Assembly: GCA_946482075.1 (NCBI GenBank)
Contig: CAMLQG010000093.1
Location: 1-14,209 of the forward strand
Direction of reading: 5' to 3'
Source of the DNA: an uncultured Erythrobacteraceae bacterium
GTDB taxonomy: Bacteria; Pseudomonadota; Alphaproteobacteria; Sphingomonadales; Sphingomonadaceae
Length of the DNA stretch: 14,209 nucleotides
Part shown: one piece after another, positions 1 through 7,290 of the stretch
Layout: each line of letters opens with the position of its first letter
Position numbering within the stretch: the first letter of the stretch is position 1
Notes under the pieces: model-generated
Database searches by the model: none
What the model saw: the letters and a program-made list of their open reading frames with translations, nothing else
Told to the model about the DNA's origin: nothing
Program-made: the position numbers and the translations under genes

Positions 1-272
1 CGTTGCGAAAAGAGCGGGAAGCCACAGCACCTCCGCGATCATTGCTTGCGGCCGCAGCGCCTTTCGCTCCGGCGGACAGGAAGTGCCGCAGAACGGGCGC
101 GCGGCACAAGAGGCGCGGCCCGTCAGCGTCCGAACGGGGCAATCGCGGGCGCCGATTTTGGCCCTCCCGCGATCCGCAAGGTTACTTTACCGTCAAATCC
201 ACAGCGCCTGCCCGATCCATTCTCCATTGCATGCGAAGAGCAAAGGCCGATCGGCCATGCTTTCCGGCCTCA
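1..272. other. left-edge region with no supported complete gene
   Basis: I see no complete gene here; the long plus-strand frames are G/C-rich shadows. On the minus strand an ATG at 42-40 opens a frame that runs off the window edge and begins MIAEVLWLPALF. It could be the hydrophobic N-terminus of a neighbouring gene, but 14 codons cannot establish that. A GTG in another frame, just after GGAGG, is an alternative start. At 178-196 (minus strand) there is an isolated AT-richer patch, TTGACGGTAAAGTAACC. It resembles a -35 element or regulator site but has no convincing -10 box at 17 bp. Confidence 0.3.
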
Positions 273-1043
273 TCACACCGGCGAAGCCACCGGGAGCTCG
301 TCCATGCGCGGCAGCCGGGTGAGCTGGTTGCCGCCGCTGACCGGCAGGGCAACGCCGGTTATGTAGTTGGGTGCCGAGAGCCACATGATCACGTCGGAAA
401 TGTCCTGCGGCACGCCGCAGCGCCCCATCGGCACTTCGCGCGAGAATGCTTCCAGCGCGCCGGGCACGTCCATCATCGGCGCGGTGAGATCGGTCAGGAT
501 CAGGCCGGGGATCACGGCATTCACGCGGATGCCGCGCGCACCATATTCGACGGCCGCATAGCGCGCGAGGCATTCCGTGGCCGATTTGGCGCAGGCATAG
601 GAGAAATTCGGCGGCATGATGCGGTCGACCGCGGTCGAGGAAATCAGCGTGATCGCGCCGCCGTCGTTCATGATCTCCGCCATGCGGCGCGTGAAGACGA
701 CATTGCCGATATAGTTCGCCGCCAGCGACGGCATCAGGCTCTCGACCGTGGCCGACGCGATATCGCCGTTGGTGGGCAGGCCGGCGCAATTGACTGCGAA
801 ATCGATCCGCCCGTGGCGCTCCGCGACCGACGCGGCGAGCGCGACGATATCTTCTTCCTGCGCCCCGTCGCAGACATGGGCATCGGCGCCGATCCGCGCC
901 GCCAGTTCCTGCAACGGCGCGATCCGCCGCGCGGCGACGACCACCTTGGCGCCTCTCGCGGCATAGGCTTCCGCCGTCGCCCAGCCGATCCCGCCCGACG
1001 CGGAGGCGCCGATGACCACCGCCGTCTTCCCCGTGAAATCCAT
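273..1043 (-). CDS. SDR family NAD(P)-dependent oxidoreductase
   Basis: This is a classical short-chain dehydrogenase/reductase of 256 aa, normal for the family. It has a Rossmann fold and probably oxidises or reduces an alcohol/ketone pair on an unknown substrate. Visible motifs are the cofactor-binding glycine motif GASASGGIG (12-20), NCAG (85-88, a variant of NNAG), the catalytic Ser in ISSTAVD (135/136), and Y149-x3-K153. The VNAVIPG stretch (174-180) follows the active site, as usual. The glycine motif is the longer G-x4-GGxG form. There is no acidic residue just after beta-2 (VVVAARR), which leans towards NADP(H); that is an inference. The start is supported by GGGAGAGGA just upstream of the ATG. 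The gene is divergent from the hypothetical gene at 1249, with a 15-bp palindrome between them. The substrate cannot be told from sequence. Confidence 0.93.
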   Translation of the reverse strand: MDFTGKTAVVIGASASGGIGWATAEAYAARGAKVVVAARRIAPLQELAARIGADAHVCDGAQEEDIVALAASVAERHGRIDFAVNCAGLPTNGDIASATVESLMPSLAANYIGNVVFTRRMAEIMNDGGAITLISSTAVDRIMPPNFSYACAKSATECLARYAAVEYGARGIRVNAVIPGLILTDLTAPMMDVPGALEAFSREVPMGRCGVPQDISDVIMWLSAPNYITGVALPVSGGNQLTRLPRMDELPVASPV

Positions 1044-1172
1044 GCATCCTCTCCCATTCGCGACCCTTCATCCGCCGGCGCAGTCTTGCGCAGTTCCGGC
1101 CGGACAACAACCGGCGAGAATTGCCTTCCTCGTCCCGAACACATCTCGCCTCATCGTTTCGCGCTTCCGCGG

Positions 1173-1187
1173 GATCGAAATTCGATC
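1173..1187. promoter_or_regulatory. 15-bp palindrome between divergent genes (candidate operator)
   Basis: GATCGAA-A-TTCGATC is a perfect 7+1+7 dyad in the 205-bp gap between the minus-strand SDR gene (start 1043) and the plus-strand hypothetical gene (start 1249). Symmetry, length and position suit a dimeric repressor site. There is no matching second copy in the gap and no known regulator can be assigned. No convincing sigma-70 promoter is visible beside it: TTGGAC at 1195-1200 has no good -10 box at 16-18 bp. Confidence 0.35.
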
Positions 1188-1248
1188 ATCCGAGTTGGAC
1201 GGATTGCGCAGCCGTAAACTGTAAGCGGCGATGGATAAGGGCTGAGCC

Positions 1249-1731
1249 TTGGGACTTCGGACGGAACAGCATCTGCTGGCTGAGCTGTGGCTCGACGAAC
1301 TGCAGAAACTTCGCGAAACCTGTTCGCGCGGGAGCGGCGAAGACGGCGAACGGGCGGTTCGCCGCGCCTTCCATCTCCGGACTTTGAGCCCAAAGCCGCT
1401 ACAGCGGATTCTTCCGCTCGATGTCGCCGAAGACGAGCTCGAAGAGCTGCTCGATCAGGGCGACATCGAAGCAGCCGCGCGGGCGCTGGTGGGGCGCGAC
1501 TGGACGATCCTGATCTCCCCGTCACCGATCAAGGGGCGCGTGGTCGCCAAGCTGACCGGGCGCAGAAACCAGGTTCTCGAAGCAGCCGGCAGTTGCCCGG
1601 CCATGGCGATGATCGGAGCATGGGTTCAATTGCTGACAGGTGCGCCCTCGGACGCGATGGAACCGGCCCGGAAGACCGGGCGTCCGACTGCGAATGGCGG
1701 CCCAGGCAAAACCCTCCTGCACACCGCCTGA
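1249..1731 (+). CDS. hypothetical protein, 160 aa
   Basis: I do not recognise this protein. Codon use (G/C third positions throughout) indicates a real gene. The frame can only begin at the TTG at 1249, because a TGA lies two codons upstream. An AAGG at 1237-1240 sits 8 nt before it. No signal peptide or membrane span is evident. The N-terminus is a charged helix-like stretch (about 7-40). An acidic segment, DVAEDELEELLDQGDIEAA, covers about 58-76. A compact region (85-130) follows, with WTILIS, a basic stretch (KGRVVAKLTGRR) and MAMIGAWVQLLTG. The last 30 residues are Pro/Gly/Lys-rich and probably disordered. It ends 6 bp before the convergent TRIC gene. Function unknown. Confidence 0.65.
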   Translation: MGLRTEQHLLAELWLDELQKLRETCSRGSGEDGERAVRRAFHLRTLSPKPLQRILPLDVAEDELEELLDQGDIEAAARALVGRDWTILISPSPIKGRVVAKLTGRRNQVLEAAGSCPAMAMIGAWVQLLTGAPSDAMEPARKTGRPTANGGPGKTLLHTA

Positions 1732-1745
1732 GGCCGGTCAGCCTC
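1730..1745. terminator. weak hairpin between convergent genes
   Basis: GAGGC (1730-1734) pairs with GCCTC (1741-1745) across a 6-nt loop, followed only by TT. It overlaps both stop regions of the convergent hypothetical and TRIC genes. It could be a weak shared terminator, but the 5-bp stem and missing T-run make this doubtful. Confidence 0.2.
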
Positions 1746-2358
1746 TTCCGTAGGACGGGATTGCCAGACCCCAGTGTATCGCCGCTCCACGCAGCGCGAA
1801 GCCGGCGGCGGCGGCCACGCTCCAGACCAGCCATTCATCGAGCCCGAACAGCGTTCCGGCGACGCACAGCATCGCGGAAAGCGCCGCAGCCGTCACGTAG
1901 AGTTCCGGACGCATCAGGATCGAAGGCCGGCCGGCGAGCACGTCGCGTATGATGCCGCCGACGCAACCGGTGATGACGCCCATCAGGGCGGCCGTCACGG
2001 GGGGAACGCCGTAACCGAGCGCCTTGGCCGTGCCGAGGACGGCATAGGCTGCGAGCCCGATCGCATCGGCCCATTCGAGCAGCCTGCCTTCCCACAGGCG
2101 ATGCGGCGTGAACCAGACGAGCAGCGCCGCGCCCAGGCAAACCGGCGCTACCCAGGCGTCACGCACCCAGAAGACCGGTGCGCCGATCAGCAGATCGCGG
2201 ACGGAACCGCCGCCCACGCCGGTGACCAGCGCGAAAAAGGCCAGCGTGACGAAAGTCAGACGCAGCCGCGCGGCCAGAACCGCGCCGGACAGGGCAAAGA
2301 TGGCGATGCCGGCAAGATCCAGCACGCCGAGTATCGCGGGCAGATCGGACGGTGACAT
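1738..2358 (-). CDS. trimeric intracellular cation channel (TRIC/UPF0126, YicG-like) membrane protein
   Basis: Inner-membrane protein of 206 aa, the usual length for bacterial TRIC-type (UPF0126) proteins, which form homotrimeric cation channels. The internal duplication is plain. The first half has GVGGGSVRDLL (47-57) and the second has GCVGGIIRDVL (131-141), both matching the conserved glycine-rich/RD motif. About seven hydrophobic spans are visible (roughly 8-28, 33-52, 68-84, 96-115, 119-137, 152-171 and 177-195). The start is preceded by GGGAG with about 10 nt spacing. It lies 62 bp downstream of the TetR gene on the same strand, so co-transcription is possible. The physiological ion is not evident from sequence; K+ is known for some family members. 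Confidence 0.93.
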   Translation of the reverse strand: MSPSDLPAILGVLDLAGIAIFALSGAVLAARLRLTFVTLAFFALVTGVGGGSVRDLLIGAPVFWVRDAWVAPVCLGAALLVWFTPHRLWEGRLLEWADAIGLAAYAVLGTAKALGYGVPPVTAALMGVITGCVGGIIRDVLAGRPSILMRPELYVTAAALSAMLCVAGTLFGLDEWLVWSVAAAAGFALRGAAIHWGLAIPSYGRG

Positions 2359-2420
2359 CGAATTGGCGCTCCCGACTGTCTGTATGCCCTATGACCGGGA
2401 AACGGGCGGGACAACCGCGA

Positions 2421-3110
2421 TCAGGCCGAACCCATCATCTCGCGCGCGCCATATTCCATGTCGCCCTCGATCTCGAGCCGCCCCATGCCGCCGAGAAAGA
2501 CCAGAATCCCGCGGTGGATATGCGGCGCGAGCTCTTCGCCCGCGGGTACCTTGAAGCCATGGACGATCGCGACATGGACTGCCTGGAAGACCAGGCCGAG
2601 GAACACTTCGGCTGCCTTCTCGCAATTGTTGATGCTGATCATCCCCTTCCGCATCCGCAGCTCGAAATAGGCCTTGATGTGGGAAACGTAGAAGTGCCAC
2701 GCGGATTGCAGCGCTTCGTTGATCGCTTCGTTGCGCGGCGCATCGCGGATGATGATGTCGTACAGCGCGGTCGCTCCCGGATGCGTCGAGACCGAGATGA
2801 TCTGGGCCGCCTGGTTGTAAAGGCTGTCGCGCAGGGGCAGATCGTCGTCGATCGCCAGGAATTTGCGCGTGCACATCAGATTGATCTCGGTCTTCACGAC
2901 TTCGGCGAACAGGGCGACCTTGTCCGGGAAGCGCGTATAGAGCGCACCGCGCGAGGTGCCGACTTCCGCGGCGATCGTTTCGAAGGTCGTGTCGTTGTAG
3001 CCGCGCTCGAGGAACTGGCGCTTCGCCTCCACGAGTATTCTTTTGGAAAGCAGCCGCGTTCCCTCGGACGTGGGCCGTCCGCCACGGCGCTCCTGATTCA
3101 ATTCGGACAT
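2421..3110 (-). CDS. TetR/AcrR family transcriptional regulator
   Basis: Cytosolic DNA-binding protein of 229 aa with an N-terminal TetR helix-turn-helix at about 24-70. The recognition region TTFETIAAEVGTSRGALYTRF (41-61) is followed by the usual DKVALF. The N-terminus (RRGGRPT) is basic, as is common. The C-terminal half (75-215) is the helical ligand-binding and dimerisation part and resembles the AefR-like group, but it does not reveal the ligand. The gene is divergent from the TonB-dependent receptor at 3494 across a 383-bp region with inverted-repeat candidate operators, so receptor control and autoregulation are likely (inference). The start follows GAAGGG and GGGG elements. The TRIC gene is the next minus-strand gene downstream. 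Confidence 0.93.
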   Translation of the reverse strand: MSELNQERRGGRPTSEGTRLLSKRILVEAKRQFLERGYNDTTFETIAAEVGTSRGALYTRFPDKVALFAEVVKTEINLMCTRKFLAIDDDLPLRDSLYNQAAQIISVSTHPGATALYDIIIRDAPRNEAINEALQSAWHFYVSHIKAYFELRMRKGMISINNCEKAAEVFLGLVFQAVHVAIVHGFKVPAGEELAPHIHRGILVFLGGMGRLEIEGDMEYGAREMMGSA

Positions 3111-3368
3111 TCAGCCCCATCCCTTCGATCCAGGAGGCCCTTATAACCGTGTCGTTCTTGCTACGCTATCGACAGATTCGCACAAAAACATGCTTCAAGT
3201 CGCATTTTCAGGGCCAAATGAGACTCGTTTCCGACCCTGCCGCAGTTGACATCCGTACAAAAGCTAACATAGCGTCGCGTTACTGGAGAGTTGCGTGCCG
3301 CAATGATGCCTCCGCATCGACAGACTGTTTTCCTATTCGGAAGACAGGGGACGATCAGGCTTCCCCCG

Positions 3369-3415
3369 GGCGCGACGTGAATATGAGGCCAACAGGAATT
3401 TCACGTACCGGCGCC
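3369..3415. promoter_or_regulatory. split inverted repeat upstream of receptor promoter (candidate operator)
   Basis: ACGTGAA (3375-3381) is inverted as TTCACGT (3400-3406), with an 18-bp spacer. Outer arms GGCGC (3369-3373) and GCGCC (3411-3415) extend the dyad. The half-site recurs as TTTCACTTA at 3441-3449, running into the -10 box, exactly 42 bp after TTTCACGTA (3399-3407). The position just upstream of the receptor promoter fits a regulator site, plausibly for the divergent TetR protein. It is also long enough to form an RNA hairpin if transcribed. Symmetry is seen directly; function is inferred. Confidence 0.4.
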
Positions 3416-3424
3416 TAGAATTGC

Positions 3425-3453
3425 TTCAAGGCCCCAAGCATTTCACTTATAAT
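3425..3453 (+). promoter_or_regulatory. sigma-70-type promoter of the TonB-dependent receptor gene
   Basis: A perfect TATAAT -10 box lies at 3448-3453. A weaker TTCAAG stands at 3425-3430 with a 17-bp spacer. Transcription would start near 3460, giving a leader of about 34 nt before the ATG at 3494. The A/T-rich tract just downstream (3454-3472) favours melting. The weak -35 leaves room for regulation by the upstream dyad. Confidence 0.55.
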
Positions 3454-3493
3454 GTATTCTTATTAAATAACATCAAACCCCAAGGGAGCTTCC

Positions 3494-5938
3494 ATGCCAA
3501 AGGCATTCTTCTTGAAATCGTCGCTTTTGTTTTCGGCCGCCGGCGCAGCCTTGCTTCCCGTTGCTGCGCAGGCCCAGAGCGGCGCGCAGTCGGGCGCCAA
3601 TTCGAACGACACGGGCGAGATCCTGGTTACCGCGCGTAAGCGCGAAGAAACGCTGATCGAAGTTCCGGTGGTGGTCACCGCGGTCGGTGGCGAGACGCTG
3701 CGCGCGCAGGGCATCACCAATGTCGACGGCATCGCGCGCATGGTGCCGCAACTGCTGATCGCCAACCAGGGTGGTTCCGTGCAGGGTGGCAACATCGCCA
3801 TCCGCGGCGTCTCCGGCCCTGACTCGAACCCGTTCGGCGACCAGGCGGTTTCGTTCAACATCGACGGCGTGCAGGTGGCCAAGGCGACCGTGCGCCGCAT
3901 GGCCGACATCGATCTCGCCCAGGTCGAAGTGCTCAAGGGCCCGCAGGCCCTGTTCTTCGGCAAGAACTCGCCCGCAGGCATCATCTCCATCCGCACGCGC
4001 GATCCAGGCGATCGGTTCGAAGCGGGCATCAGCGGCGGCTATGAATTCGAAGCACGCGAAAAGCGCATCGAAGGCTACGTCTCCACGCCGCTCGGCGAGG
4101 GGATCGGCTTCCGCCTTGCCGGTATCTATTCCGACATGAAGGGCTGGCTGAAGGATATCACGCCCGAAACCGCCCCCTACAACTACCAGCCCAAGGACGG
4201 CCGCAATCCGCGCTCGAAGGACTGGGCGCTGCGCGGCACGCTGCTGTTCGAACCGAGTTCGGACTTCACGGCGCGCCTGAAGGTCAACTATGCGCAGACC
4301 CGCAACAATGGTCCGCAGTCGACCGGTGCGTTCATCTCCTGCGCAACGCCCGGCGTACGGGGTACGCTCAGCGGCATCCCGCAGTGCTCGCGCAAGGACG
4401 GGACGAACACGAATGCCACTTACGGCACTGTGGTCGCGACCATTCCCGGCACGCTCAACGGCTTCCGCGAGGATGGCGAGAATTACCAGAAGCAGAACCA
4501 GTTCTTGGCCAGCCTGGAAATGAACTACGACCTGTCGGACAGCATCCGCCTGACCTCGGTCACGGGCTATTACGACGTCAAGCTGCGCCAGTGCCAGAAC
4601 TACGAAAGCGATCCGTCCTTCATCCTGCCGAGCTGCAACCCCTATGAGGGCCACGAGTTCTCGCAGGAACTGCGCCTCGCGACTGATTTCGACGGCATCT
4701 TCAATTTCACGGCCGGCGCGTATTATTCGAAGACCAATTACAAGACCGGCTCGATCACCTATCTGTTCGGCGGCAATTTCGATCTCCTGGCGCCGGGCTT
4801 TGGTGGTCCGACCACGCCTGCTCAGGTCAACAACTACTATCTCGAGCAGAAGGGTACCGCCTGGTCCGTCTACGGGCAGGTCAGCCTGAAGCCGAGCGAG
4901 CAGTTCGAAATCACCGCCGGTGGCCGCTATTCCTACGAGAAGAAGCGCCTCCCGCTGGTGATGAGCGGCGGCGGTCTGGGTGAAACCTTCCCGGCCGGCG
5001 GCGCGACGCCGATCCTGGACGACAGCACCATCGTTTCCCTGGACAAGACCAAGGACAGCTGGAAGGATTTCTCGCCGGAAATCACCGCCTCGTTCCGTCC
5101 GGTGCAGAACGTGAACATCTTCGCTTCCTACAAGCAGGGCTTCCTGTCGGGCGGCTTCAACTCCAGTTCGGTCAGCTTCAGCGTGCCGAACCTCGATCTC
5201 AGCTACGATCCGCAGACGATCGAAGGCTTCGAAGCCGGCATCAAGGCCGAGCTGTTCGACCGCCGCCTGTTCGTGAACTTCGCCGCCTATACCTACAAGG
5301 TCGACGACCTGCAGGTGACGCAGTTCACCAACGCCACGTCCACCATCCGCAATGCGGGCGCGGTGAAGGTCAAGGGTGTCGAAGCGGACTTCACCTATCG
5401 TACGCCGGTGGACGGCCTCACCATCCGCGGCGCTGTCGCCTATAATGACGGCAAGTACAGCAGCTTCCCGAACGCGCCGTGCTATAACGGCCAGCCTGTC
5501 GGCCCGAACGGCTGCTTCATCAACAGCGCCGGCAATCCCGTGCAGAACCTCGACGGTACGGAACTGATCCGCGCACCGAGTTGGAACCTGTCGGGCGGGT
5601 TTGATTACACCACGCCGATCGGCGGCAATCTCAAGCTCGGTCTTTCGGGCAGCGCGAACTACACGTCGAGCTTCCTGACCGACGCCAGCTCCGCACCGCA
5701 GAGCCGCATGCCGAAATACACGCTGCTGGATGCGAGCATCCGGATCGGCGCGGAAGACGACAAGTGGGAACTGGCCCTGATCGGCAAGAACCTCACCAAT
5801 GAATGGATCTTCGTCGCATCGCCGAACGTGCCCTTCACGGGCACCCCTCCGGGCGTGACGCCGGAAGTGCTGGGCGATCGCTTCGCCGCGATCGGCCGCG
5901 GCCGCGAGATCATGGTGCGCGCCAGCTTCAAATATTGA
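3494..5938 (+). CDS. TonB-dependent receptor
   Basis: Outer-membrane active transporter of 814 aa, typical for the family, powered by TonB-ExbBD. A signal peptide (1-27) has a basic start, a hydrophobic core and cleavage after AQA. The TonB-box/plug entry is EILVTARKREE (42-52). The plug domain (about 55-170) contains IAIRGVSG, FNIDGV and the hallmark VEVLKGPQALFFGKNSPAG (144-162). The rest is the 22-strand barrel and ends in an aromatic residue (ASFKY), as BAM substrates do. The CIRP-like cysteine pairs of loop regions (CATPG, QCSRK, CQNYESD, CNPYE) suggest disulfide-bonded extracellular loops. AAGGGAG upstream is a clear RBS. The gene has its own promoter, is divergent from a TetR gene and is closed by a strong terminator. 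The substrate is unknown: no FecA-type signalling extension is present, and the adjacent enolase-family enzyme hints at an organic compound rather than a siderophore. Confidence 0.95.
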   Translation: MPKAFFLKSSLLFSAAGAALLPVAAQAQSGAQSGANSNDTGEILVTARKREETLIEVPVVVTAVGGETLRAQGITNVDGIARMVPQLLIANQGGSVQGGNIAIRGVSGPDSNPFGDQAVSFNIDGVQVAKATVRRMADIDLAQVEVLKGPQALFFGKNSPAGIISIRTRDPGDRFEAGISGGYEFEAREKRIEGYVSTPLGEGIGFRLAGIYSDMKGWLKDITPETAPYNYQPKDGRNPRSKDWALRGTLLFEPSSDFTARLKVNYAQTRNNGPQSTGAFISCATPGVRGTLSGIPQCSRKDGTNTNATYGTVVATIPGTLNGFREDGENYQKQNQFLASLEMNYDLSDSIRLTSVTGYYDVKLRQCQNYESDPSFILPSCNPYEGHEFSQELRLATDFDGIFNFTAGAYYSKTNYKTGSITYLFGGNFDLLAPGFGGPTTPAQVNNYYLEQKGTAWSVYGQVSLKPSEQFEITAGGRYSYEKKRLPLVMSGGGLGETFPAGGATPILDDSTIVSLDKTKDSWKDFSPEITASFRPVQNVNIFASYKQGFLSGGFNSSSVSFSVPNLDLSYDPQTIEGFEAGIKAELFDRRLFVNFAAYTYKVDDLQVTQFTNATSTIRNAGAVKVKGVEADFTYRTPVDGLTIRGAVAYNDGKYSSFPNAPCYNGQPVGPNGCFINSAGNPVQNLDGTELIRAPSWNLSGGFDYTTPIGGNLKLGLSGSANYTSSFLTDASSAPQSRMPKYTLLDASIRIGAEDDKWELALIGKNLTNEWIFVASPNVPFTGTPPGVTPEVLGDRFAAIGRGREIMVRASFKY

Positions 5939-5954
5939 CGCCGACAGGGTGATC

Positions 5955-5973
5955 GGCCGGGTACGTCCCGGCC
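5955..5973. other. short GC hairpin in the receptor 3' untranslated region
   Basis: GGCCGGG (5955-5961) pairs with CCCGGCC (5967-5973) around a 5-nt loop, just after the receptor stop codon and before the main terminator. It has no T-run. It may protect the 3' end or cause pausing. Confidence 0.35.
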
Positions 5974-5995
5974 GGCGCCCGGCGTCGATCCTGCG

Positions 5996-6038
5996 AACCA
6001 GCCATCGGGCCCGACACCCGATGGCTGGTTTTCTTTTT
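5996..6038 (+). terminator. strong rho-independent terminator after the receptor gene
   Basis: A perfect 14-bp stem, AACCAGCCATCGGG (5996-6009) with CCCGATGGCTGGTT (6017-6030), encloses a 7-nt loop and is followed by TTCTTTTT. There is no A-run before the left arm, so it acts on plus-strand transcription only. It separates the receptor transcript from the enolase-family gene. Confidence 0.93.
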
Positions 6039-6040
6039 CC

Positions 6041-6056
6041 GGCAACGGCGTTTGCC
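6041..6056. promoter_or_regulatory. imperfect dyad upstream of the enolase-family gene
   Basis: GGCAACG-G-CGTTTGCC is an inverted repeat with one extra T in the right arm, directly after the terminator T-run and about 80 bp before the ATG at 6134. The AACG/CGTT core looks like an operator of a LacI-type or similar regulator, but no such regulator is in the window. No clear -35/-10 pair is visible nearby. Confidence 0.2.
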
Positions 6057-6133
6057 ATCCTGCCCATGGCCCGATGCGCCGTCGCGCGATAAGACCGTGC
6101 CCATAAGACGACATTGTGGGACGGATACCAGGC

Positions 6134-7243
6134 ATGAAGATCACCGACGTAAAGCTGACCGCATTCGCCCGCCCTTCCCCGCCGGACGCGAAGGACGTCA
6201 TGGTCAAGGGCTTCTCCGCCCAGTCCCTGCTGTCGGAAAGCACCGCGATCGAGATCGTCACCGATGAAGGCCTGACCGGAGAAGTGATCTCGCTCGGCGG
6301 CGGGCTCGGCCTTGCCCACTACATCGCCAAGAACATCAAGCCGATGCTGATCGGGCGCGATCCGGAATATCTCGAAGCGCTGTGGCAGGACATGTGGGAA
6401 TTGCAGCGGTTGTGGTTCGCGCCGCAATTCGCGATCGGCACGATCGACGTCGCGCTGTGGGACTTGTTCGGCAAGATCGTGAACAAGCCGATCGCCACGA
6501 TCCTCGGCCGTTATCGCGACAGGCTGCCGGTCTATGCCAGCTCCTTCGCCAAGCCTACGCCGGAAGCCTATGCGGAGGACGCGCTCAAATACAAGGCGCG
6601 CAGCTTCCACGGCTTCAAGCTGTTCTCCAAGGGCGATCCCAAGGCCGACGTCGCGGCCTGCCAGGCGGTGCGCAAGGCGGTGGGCGACGATTACATGCTG
6701 ATGTTCGACGCCGTATCCGCCTATGACGCGCACCAGGCGCTCTATGTCGGCCGGGCTCTGCAGGAGATGGGCTTCCGCTGGTTCGAGGAACCGGTGCGCG
6801 AATATCTCCTCGACACCTATCGCATGCTGTCGGCCAAGCTCGACATCCCCATCTGCGCGACGGAGAACAATGAAGGCGGGATCTACACCACCGCCGAATT
6901 CATCAAGAGCGGCGCGGTCGGTATCGCCCGGTCCGATGTCAGCCTCAAATACGGCGTGATGCATGTGAAGAAGACCGCCACGCTGGCGGAGGCCTTCGGC
7001 ATGAACCTGGAAGTCCACACCAACCCCAACCCGATGCTGGACGCCGCCAATCTCCACGTGGCGCTGAGCCTGAAGAACACGGAGTTCTTCGAGCAATTCG
7101 TGCCCGAAGCCAATGTCCGCTATGCCACGGATACATGGGCCCAGATCGATGCGGACGGCTATGTCCATGCGCCGAGCGGCCCCGGCCATGGCATTTCGAT
7201 CGACTGGGACTACGTCAGCGCGAACAAGATAGCGGAGCTTTAA
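6134..7243 (+). CDS. enolase-superfamily protein (mandelate racemase/muconate lactonizing enzyme-like)
   Basis: Cytosolic enzyme of 369 aa, the usual length, with an N-terminal capping domain (1-125) and a TIM barrel (about 130-350). Predicted Mg2+ ligands are D192 (MFDAVSAY), E218 (WFEEP) and E244 (ATENNE). A mandelate racemase-type D268 (RSDVS)/H295 (EVHTNPNP) dyad is also present. These features suggest abstraction of a proton alpha to a carboxylate, as in acid-sugar dehydratases or racemases. The beta-2 KxK motif reads K162-L-F164, so the second, usually catalytic lysine is absent; K166 is nearby. The ATG at 6134 is preferred because GGGACGG lies upstream and the conserved N-terminus (MKITDVKL) starts there; a GTG at 6116 would add six residues. 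Placement after the receptor suggests substrate catabolism, though a terminator separates them. The substrate is unknown. Confidence 0.9.
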   Translation: MKITDVKLTAFARPSPPDAKDVMVKGFSAQSLLSESTAIEIVTDEGLTGEVISLGGGLGLAHYIAKNIKPMLIGRDPEYLEALWQDMWELQRLWFAPQFAIGTIDVALWDLFGKIVNKPIATILGRYRDRLPVYASSFAKPTPEAYAEDALKYKARSFHGFKLFSKGDPKADVAACQAVRKAVGDDYMLMFDAVSAYDAHQALYVGRALQEMGFRWFEEPVREYLLDTYRMLSAKLDIPICATENNEGGIYTTAEFIKSGAVGIARSDVSLKYGVMHVKKTATLAEAFGMNLEVHTNPNPMLDAANLHVALSLKNTEFFEQFVPEANVRYATDTWAQIDADGYVHAPSGPGHGISIDWDYVSANKIAEL

Positions 7244-7290
7244 GCGCCCATATCGCGCCTTGATGGAAATTTGCTTTCGCCTGTTTTACG

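Larger units (their letters stand above)
3111..3493. other. regulatory region between divergent TetR and TonB-dependent receptor genes
   Basis: This 383-bp non-coding stretch is clearly more A/T-rich than the genes around it, especially 3140-3200 and 3440-3475. On the plus side it holds the receptor promoter and a split inverted repeat (listed separately). On the minus side, TATAAG at about 3140-3146 could serve as a -10 for the TetR gene, but the -35 region is poor. TTGACA at 3246-3251 is a perfect -35 hexamer on the plus strand, but the position 17 bp on reads ATAGCG, so I do not call a promoter. The reading frames that cross the region lack an RBS and normal codon bias. Confidence 0.6.

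Noticed and set aside
178..196. TTGACGGTAAAGTAACC (minus strand) as a promoter or operator for an off-window gene
   Set aside because: No -10 box at normal spacing, no clear symmetry and no confirmed gene downstream.
3..1217. 404-codon plus-strand frame antisense to the SDR gene
   Set aside because: Arg/His-rich translation with no motif; the minus-strand SDR has a full set of catalytic motifs and an RBS.
3246..3274. TTGACA as a possible second promoter for the receptor
   Set aside because: The hexamer is perfect, but the sequence 17 bp on (ATAGCG) is not a credible -10 box, and a better -10 lies nearer the gene at 3448-3453.
3149..3418. 89-codon frame in the TetR-receptor intergenic region
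   Set aside because: No RBS and no G/C third-position bias; it covers the regulatory region and the split inverted repeat.
3473..7189. 1238-codon open frame on the minus strand, antisense to the receptor and enolase-family genes
   Set aside because: The plus-strand products in the same bases are clear family members. The antisense translation is rich in Arg/Ala/Gly/His, shows no domains and crosses a terminator, as expected for a shadow frame in high-GC DNA.
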